Positions 58,122 through 64,000 of a stretch of DNA of 64,000 nucleotides are shown one piece after another. This DNA comes from Antedon mediterranea (lineage: Eukaryota; Echinodermata; Crinoidea; Comatulida; Antedonidae), in the NCBI RefSeq assembly GCF_964355755.1, contig NC_092674.1, positions 12,407,001-12,471,000 of the forward strand. Reading direction: 5' to 3'. Every line of letters starts with the position of its first letter. Within the stretch, counting starts at the first letter, position 1. The notes under the pieces were generated by a model that saw only the letters and a program-made list of their open reading frames with translations, was not told where the DNA came from and made no database searches. A program made the position numbers and the translations under genes.

Positions 58122-61100
58122 TCACTTTAACATATTAACATGTAGAATTTGTTTTTCTTTTCTTCTACCTCCTATGTATATTTCATAATTTACATCATTG
58201 ACCTTTTTTGTAACAGTGAAGGGGTCTTGCCATTTACTGTCTAACTTACTATTTCCTACTGGAAGGAATATCAACACTTTGTCCCCTTCTACAAATTCTC
58301 TATCAATAGCATTCTTGTTATAATTGTGGGACATAATTTCTTGTTGTTCAAGTTTGTTTACATTAGCATCTTTCATTAATTCCTCCATTTTTTCTCTTAT
58401 TTCTAACATGTATTTGATAACATCAGTAGATGTTTCTTCATCTTCTACCCAATTACTTTTGAGTAAACTCAAGGGTCCCCTCACCTCTCTACCATAAAGC
58501 AATTTAAAAGGTGAATGGCCCGTCGCTTTACTAGGAACTTCTCTGTATGCAAACAGAAAGGGGGGTATGTAGTTATCCCAATTTTTTCTTTGCTTAACTG
58601 TAAGTGTCCTTATCATATTTTTCAATGTACCGTGAAATCTTTCGACAAGCCCATTGCTTTGGGGGTGGTACACTGTAGTCTTTAATTGATTAATCCCCAA
58701 CATACTACATATAGATTGCATAATTGAAGACATGAAATTAGTTCCTTGATCATGTACAATCTCTTCGGGTAATCCTACTCTAGTAAAGACTTCTATTAGA
58801 GCCCTGGCTACTGTTTCAGCTCTAACATTGGGTAACGGGATAGCATCCGGATATCTCGTAGCATAGTCAATTATAGTAAGCATGTATTTGTTATTACGGC
58901 TTGTTCTAGATAAGGGTCCAACAATGTCTATCGCTATACGTTTAAATGGTGTACTTATAATCGGTAATGGTATCAAAGTATGTTTCCTTTTACTTTTACC
59001 CTTTTCTACCTTTTGGCATTCCTTACAGACTTTACAATAGACTACCACATCTTTAAATATACCTGGCCAATAGAATTGGTTCAGGACCCTACTTTTAGTT
59101 TTCTCAACACCCATGTGACCTGCAAATGGCACATTATGACCTAAGTGTAATACACCCTGTCTACACTTAGTGGGTAATACAATCTGTTCCACTTGGTTAT
59201 TCTTATCTTTAATACTACTCCAATTTCTCATCAATATACCTTGTCTCATAAAGAAACATACCCTATGCTGACCTATTTCTTCTATAGGGACTACCCTGTC
59301 AAACACTCCTTTGAGTGAGTCATCCTTAGTTTGCAATTTGATCAGTTCTTGTTTAGTTAGGTTCAGCTTGTGCTGTTGTTCATAAGTTTTATGTTTGACT
59401 GTTTTATCTTTAGCTTTATCCTCATTTTCGTCAAACAAATTATTCATTTCTGTTCCATTCATATCATCTAAACACTTAGTTTTATTTACTTTGTTGTCAT
59501 TTACTACTGTTTTCAACAACTGTACATTAGTTTCTTTAGGCGGCTCTTCTATCGGCTTAAAGTTACTATCTTTCCCTAACAATATCATTTCGTCTTGTAT
59601 TCTAACATCATTTTCTATTCTGGCTTGCTCCCTAGTTAGGACGAACATTTCTTTAGCCATTGTTTCCCCACAATTCTGGTCCAAATCATGACCCAATAAC
59701 ATGTCCCTCTGTAATCCTTCGATTACGGCTACAATCACTTTTCCTGTCACTATCTTACTTTCTATAGCTACCTCAGCTAAGGGGACGGTAATATCGCCTC
59801 CTATACCTCTTAACGTAACCCATTTTCCTGGCAAGTAACATTTGTTAGGCACTAGACTTTCCTTAACAGCTGACTGGGTACATCCCGAGTCTCTTAGCAT
59901 AGTTATATCCTGTCCTTCTAATTTTCCTGTTATAGTACACTTCTCCATTTTATTTTCTACACTATCCATAACTACTTGGGGTCTATCTGATTTTATTTCT
60001 TCACATCTTAAGCCATCTTTCACATTCGGGCCCTTCTTAGTGTCACTAGTCTTTCCTTTTGCTACCATCTTAGGACAATCCCCTATTTTATGTCCCTTCT
60101 CCTTACAATTAAAGCATAGGCCATTAATCCATTCATTTGAAGGTTCTCTCTGTTGGAAATGTCTACCATAGTTATGGAATTTGCCTCCCCTTCCGCGATA
60201 CCTATTGTATCCTTGCTGCCTAGCTCCAGGGTTATTCTGAGTCGTACTATTCTTAGGTTTACTATTTTCTTGGCCCTTATAATACGTAGGCTTATTTTCA
60301 GAATTTACGGCATTCCAATAGCCACGGCCACCTCTATTAGCTATATAATCATCGGCTATCATAGCCATATCATAGCTCTTATTTACTTGTTTATCTCTAA
60401 GATAAAGCCTCAGATCTTCAGGCATTTTATCAAGTGCCTGTTCCATTATAATCATTTCAATAATGCCTGCAGCATCATCTTCTTTTACATTAGCACATTT
60501 CATCCAACATTTTAAATAATGGGAGAGCTCATTCAGCCATTCCCTGATGGACATATCTTTAACTCTGTTTGAATTTCTAAATTTAAGTCTGTAGGTCTCT
60601 GCGGACACATCATACTTTTCTAAGATTGCCTTCTTTAAGGTATCATAATCTACACATTCTTTTACGGTTAAGGAGGCATATGCTGTCCTAGCTTTACCAG
60701 ACAGTTCAGGTGCTAACCTAGCGGACCACGTATTCTTATCCCAACCTGTGGCTTCTGCCAAGTGTTCAAATGTTCTAAAATATATATCAATATCATCTGA
60801 TTCCTTCAAAGTAGGAACCTTTACCTTCATTTCATCTACTATATTCCTAGCATTACTGTAGCTAGACCTATTTTCTAATTCCATCATTTTCACTCTTTCT
60901 TGTGATTCAATTTTTCTTTGCTCTATATCTATTTTCTTTTGCTCTATATCTGCTTTTAATTGGTCTTGTTGGTATTGTAATTCTAACTTTTTGTTTTCGT
61001 CCTCGAACTTCATTCGAAAATATTCGAGCATCATATCTTTAGGCATACCGCCGGGTATTTCGGGCAAATCAATATCCCTAGCCATGTTATCATACATTTT

Positions 61101-61199
61101 ATTGACTTGGTCAACCTCTTCTTGGTCAACCATATCTTCCCTAGTATCTTTTTCTGACATAGTCTTATCTATATTTTTACCAGATCTTAAAGTTGTCAT
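58122..61199 (-). CDS. Gmr1-like gag-protease-integrase polyprotein
   Basis: 1025 codons. Residues 60-110 are a charged coiled coil. 125-290 are capsid-like (YFRTFEHLAEATGW, LKFRNSNRVKDMSIREWLNE). 325-345 are RG-rich. 362-375 is a CCHC zinc knuckle (C362, C365, H370, C375). 435-440 is a retropepsin-like active site with DSG instead of the usual DTG, with LLGHD at 501-505. 685-728 is the HHCC integrase zinc domain. 758, 817 and 853 are the D,D35E catalytic residues. The ORF stops at TGA inside what should be the bridge to RT. A single CGA-to-TGA transition would explain it. Confidence 0.9.
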   Translation of the reverse strand: MTTLRSGKNIDKTMSEKDTREDMVDQEEVDQVNKMYDNMARDIDLPEIPGGMPKDMMLEYFRMKFEDENKKLELQYQQDQLKADIEQKKIDIEQRKIESQERVKMMELENRSSYSNARNIVDEMKVKVPTLKESDDIDIYFRTFEHLAEATGWDKNTWSARLAPELSGKARTAYASLTVKECVDYDTLKKAILEKYDVSAETYRLKFRNSNRVKDMSIREWLNELSHYLKCWMKCANVKEDDAAGIIEMIIMEQALDKMPEDLRLYLRDKQVNKSYDMAMIADDYIANRGGRGYWNAVNSENKPTYYKGQENSKPKNSTTQNNPGARQQGYNRYRGRGGKFHNYGRHFQQREPSNEWINGLCFNCKEKGHKIGDCPKMVAKGKTSDTKKGPNVKDGLRCEEIKSDRPQVVMDSVENKMEKCTITGKLEGQDITMLRDSGCTQSAVKESLVPNKCYLPGKWVTLRGIGGDITVPLAEVAIESKIVTGKVIVAVIEGLQRDMLLGHDLDQNCGETMAKEMFVLTREQARIENDVRIQDEMILLGKDSNFKPIEEPPKETNVQLLKTVVNDNKVNKTKCLDDMNGTEMNNLFDENEDKAKDKTVKHKTYEQQHKLNLTKQELIKLQTKDDSLKGVFDRVVPIEEIGQHRVCFFMRQGILMRNWSSIKDKNNQVEQIVLPTKCRQGVLHLGHNVPFAGHMGVEKTKSRVLNQFYWPGIFKDVVVYCKVCKECQKVEKGKSKRKHTLIPLPIISTPFKRIAIDIVGPLSRTSRNNKYMLTIIDYATRYPDAIPLPNVRAETVARALIEVFTRVGLPEEIVHDQGTNFMSSIMQSICSMLGINQLKTTVYHPQSNGLVERFHGTLKNMIRTLTVKQRKNWDNYIPPFLFAYREVPSKATGHSPFKLLYGREVRGPLSLLKSNWVEDEETSTDVIKYMLEIREKMEELMKDANVNKLEQQEIMSHNYNKNAIDREFVEGDKVLIFLPVGNSKLDSKWQDPFTVTKKVNDVNYEIYIGGRRKEKQILHVNMLK

Positions 61200-61757
61200 G
61201 CTATCATGCTAATAACAATTTTACTAATGAAATATGTAAACTTATGTATACAAAATATGTTATAAAAGTATTTGTATTACCTTGATTCCATTCAGATATG
61301 TAAAAATATGAAATCCACATAAATTTTTAAATGCAATACAATATAAGACATTAATTTACTTCAAAGTCACAAACAACGTTCCAAGTTCGCTCCGTACAAA
61401 AATTTACTTTCGAAATAAAAATTAGTTTACAAAGTCAGCTTTGCAAATCTTCTCCAAATTTCTGGGCTTCCTTCTGTTACTTCAGTCTTCTTCTTTCAGA
61501 CCTCGGTGAATATATACAGTATCTCCGATGAATATCCAGCAGTCTTGAGTAGGTACCTTGAGCTCAACAGTACTTCTTCTTCGTTGTAATATCCAAACAA
61601 CGCACGGTATAAAAACTGTCAGGAATCCAGATCTTCGTAACCATTTAACTTTTTGGTTACTGATTTAACAGGCCCGTAGAGTAGGCACTGTCACTTCTTC
61701 TTCTTCTTCTTCTTGATACTTAAATCATGTAAACAAAAATTTTCACCGCTGCCACCA
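61200..61757 (-). other. 5' leader of the LTR element
   Basis: Untranslated leader between the 5' LTR and gag. Contains a TTC microsatellite at about 61693-61714. No other feature. Confidence 0.7.
61741..61757 (-). promoter_or_regulatory. primer-binding site
   Basis: TGGTGGCAGCGGTGAAA on the minus strand begins immediately after the 5' LTR and starts with TGG, complementary to a tRNA CCA end. The tRNA could not be assigned from memory. Confidence 0.7.
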
Positions 61758-62159
61758 TGTAGTGAATTTATCTTTAGTTGGTTCCGAGCTTTCTCAGGCG
61801 TATATATTTTCACGCGACGTACACTGCTGTCACTGAATGATAACTCATACAAAAAGTATATTTAACTCAACTAGAACATTTATTTCTTGTAATTCGATTA
61901 ATACATCTTTCTACCACTACCAGTCAAGCCTTAATATTTTCTTTATCATCTTTCCGTTTATCTACTCTGATCTTATTCTCTCTTCTCCTCTAATATCTAT
62001 TACATTCTACTTTTATACTGGATATGCAAATTTTAGGCTTCAGAGGAGGATAACATTTTCCCTCCGAAAATTATACGATTTTGATTGGCTAATAATAAGG
62101 CGGACCTGGTCTAAAGCATCCTTCTCTAAACACAGAGAATCACAACATTTAATACGACA
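61758..62159 (-). repeat. 5' LTR of Gmr1-like element
   Basis: 402 bp, near-identical to 56069-56470. The TATA-like box is at about 62010-62017 (minus strand). The flanking TAAAG at 62160-62164 completes the target-site duplication. Confidence 0.88.
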
Positions 62160-62164
62160 TAAAG

Positions 62165-62558
62165 GTTAATTCTATTCTGTTCCGTTTATTCACTAAAGCC
62201 TAAATTTCAATCAGATATGTTACTTTTCACTATGAAAATCGGTTCTTTTTAGTGGGCTGAATTATTAACATGAATTGATTTAAACGGCCACCAACTGTCA
62301 GTACTCAGTTTAATAAAACTAAATCCCACTTGTACAGAGCATTTAACATGAAAACTTTTACAGATACAATATCATTTCACTATAAATCTTTGATATCATG
62401 TGTATATAAACAACACTGGATGTGTTTACAATTGCCATGTCACGGGAATACGGTTGAGTTTCATAGGAAACAAAGTTGCAGCGATTATAAGTTTCTGAAA
62501 TATACTGTAGTGCTGCTGTGTTATCGGAGAAAGTATATAATCTATATAATCAGTATGT
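62165..62558. repeat. unit intron, right of the LTR element
   Basis: Continues the unit copy interrupted at 56068: matches 28772-29203, including a run of more than 150 bp around GATACAATATCATTTCACTA with few changes. This confirms that the LTR element was inserted into pre-existing unit sequence. Confidence 0.8.
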
Positions 62559-63073
62559 TATAGGCGTCACTTTACTGATATCCTTTTTCTTTTTAAGATT
62601 TTCAATTCTAATATAATTAATACTGACAATTTATTTAATATTCGTAATCCAAAACGTGTTACTCGTAGCTCTTCTTCTGTTGGTACTCTTTTTGATATTC
62701 GTCGCTGCAGAACTGAATCTTCTTTTCAATCATATCCCACGTATTACCAGAATTTGGAATAACTTACCCAGTGAAATCCGCAACTTAAATATTTCTGTTA
62801 GTTCTTTTAAAACCAAATTACTGAATTATCTCAATATTTATTTTTGAAATAATTTTGATATTGAAAAAGTGTGTAGTTGGTCGCTTTCTTGTAGATGCTT
62901 TAATATTGTAGAACGTAATTTATTTACTTTTCTTATATTTTTCTGTTCTGGTTTGACCAACTAGCATAGGTGTTTAGCACCTGTTTGGTCTTTCCGTGCT
63001 TCCTTTTATAATTGTTTTGTCTTCTTTGTTATGTATATGGCAGAAATTGAATAAATAAATAAATAAATAAACA
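62559..63073 (+). mobile_element. 5'-truncated LINE with target-site duplication
   Basis: Flanked by CAGTATGT at 62551-62558 and 63074-63081. The empty site is in unit 1 at about 29205-29214. The coding remnant includes NPKRVTRSSSSVGTLF, RRCRTESSFQ and SFKTKLLNYL, with one frameshift near 62738 (the ORF at 62656-62847 covers part). The 3' end has an AAAT repeat tail. It is the same LINE end found at the right edges of units 1 and 2. Confidence 0.8.
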
Positions 63074-64000
63074 CAGTATGTATTCAATTATCTCAACACA
63101 AATACCAATTGAAATGCCATGGTTTCTGTGATTAGTTCTTTAGTTCTTTTAAATATGTCTACTATAATCTTTCCATCTCTTCTGAAAACTGTTTTCAATA
63201 CAATCAATTGCCTGTTGTAGATACAAACAAGGAAAATGCTTATTCGTCATTACTAACAAGTAAGTTATCAAGGATAGTTATTTCTTCAGGTTGATGTACT
63301 TACATTTCCATCACATAACCCTTACCTTCTATCACGTAAAGTATTAAGAGTACACGCCTGTTCATGTGCGCCATATTATTGCTCATATATTCTTTACTAA
63401 AATAATTTTGCAAGCACGTTTAATGTATTGATTCAACATTACTTTGTTTATCAATATTGGGGTTGTATATTCATATGAAGTAATAATATTAACAAGGTCA
63501 ACACTCGGGAAACCAAATTTTCTGGAAAAAATTGAGACTGCATGACATTTTTTTCTGTTATTAACCATAATAGGAAGTATAAATAAAATGTCAACTATTG
63601 CTATATTTTGTGGTTAAAGGTCACCAAATACAGGCCAAAATACCAAAAAATCATATTTTAAAAATAAAACCATTATAATGGTTTAGATTCACGGTGATTC
63701 TAGAAACAGCAGCGAATTTATCAAAACTGTTGTTTTTGCTCTTTTAAATTGAAATTTCATGGTTTCTCCCAGTTTCCATGGTTACAAGACACTATTAAAA
63801 TTTACCAAACATAACATTATTAGTGGATTTATATTTAAGATGTCTTCTTCCTAAACAATATTAAACAGTTTGGATTGCCAAATTTACCATTTTTTGACTT
63901 TGAATTGATTCTGTCACACTGTGCCATGGGCCAAGAGCTATTCCTTTATTATTCTATTTTTTTTTTAATCGGTAATCGTGACCCTTTATAAGTTGTTGTA
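63074..64000. repeat. start of a further unit copy, cut by window end
   Basis: Matches 40591-41515 closely and 29206-30975 more distantly. In units 1 and 2 the ankyrin exon lies about 4.4 kb after this start, so another one may lie beyond the window, near 67-69 kb. Confidence 0.75.

Larger units (their letters stand above)
56069..62159 (-). mobile_element. Gmr1-like Ty3/gypsy LTR retrotransposon
   Basis: A complete element of 6.1 kb on the minus strand: two 402-bp LTRs, primer-binding site, gag-pol, polypurine tract and a 5-bp TAAAG target-site duplication. The pol order is protease, integrase, reverse transcriptase, RNase H, whereas ordinary Ty3/gypsy elements have integrase last. A gypsy-type RT with copia-like order defines the deuterostome Gmr1 group in the literature. 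The LTRs differ at only about two positions that I could see, so the insertion is young. One in-frame stop and one frameshift break the polyprotein. Confidence 0.9.

Noticed and set aside
59395-61212. Several plus-strand ORFs of 73-120 codons
   Set aside because: Antisense shadows of the gag-protease-integrase ORF.

Overview
This window is eukaryotic, AT-rich genomic DNA, most likely from a marine invertebrate deuterostome such as an echinoderm. The evidence is 99-nt phase-0 ankyrin exons with canonical GT/AG splice sites separated by introns of 2 to 10 kb, a dense layer of LINE, SINE, LTR and foldback elements, a Ty3/gypsy element with the copia-like gene order known from deuterostomes (Gmr1 type), and a 2A-like peptide in a LINE leader of the kind described in sea urchin. 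The taxon is an inference. There are no bacterial features, no operons and no genuine RNA genes.

The only host gene I can support lies on the minus strand and spans at least 46.7 kb to 11.7 kb. Nine exons splice in frame: five 99-nt ankyrin-repeat exons (46612-46710, 39276-39374, 33607-33705, 26171-26269, 16059-16157), two C-terminal ankyrin/cap exons (14283-14405, 13792-13894), a 533-nt ZU5 exon (12250-12782) and a UPA exon (11656-11793). Together they encode about 464 residues of an ankyrin-ZU5-UPA protein, related in domain plan to ankyrin, PIDD and NLR/FIIND proteins. The start codon and the C-terminus are not identified. Weak candidates for 3' exons sit at 195-279 and 1-52.

The introns hold the rest. 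From left to right: a long foldback element (717-3504); LINE fragments with a nested SINE (4166-5735); two opposed LINEs (5890-10848) and a third LINE 5' piece with a 2A peptide (10849-11471); the ZU5/UPA exons (11.6-14.4 kb); an old copy of the ankyrin-exon unit broken by LINE, SINE and TIR insertions (16.9-26.3 kb); older unit sequence (26.5-29.2 kb); two nearly identical tandem units of about 5.7 kb (29204-34919 and 34920-40588), each carrying one ankyrin exon; an older diverged unit (40589-46.7 kb) containing a Tx1/L1-like LINE; a partial tandem repeat of it (47.1-49.3 kb); decayed LINEs (50.8-53.4 kb); and a further unit copy split by a young Gmr1-like LTR retrotransposon (56069-62159), followed by the start of one more unit at 63072.

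The biological theme is an ankyrin-repeat immune- or scaffold-type gene whose repeat number has changed by tandem duplication of about 5.7-kb intron-plus-exon units, with later transposon insertions that can be ordered by target-site duplications and empty paralogous sites.
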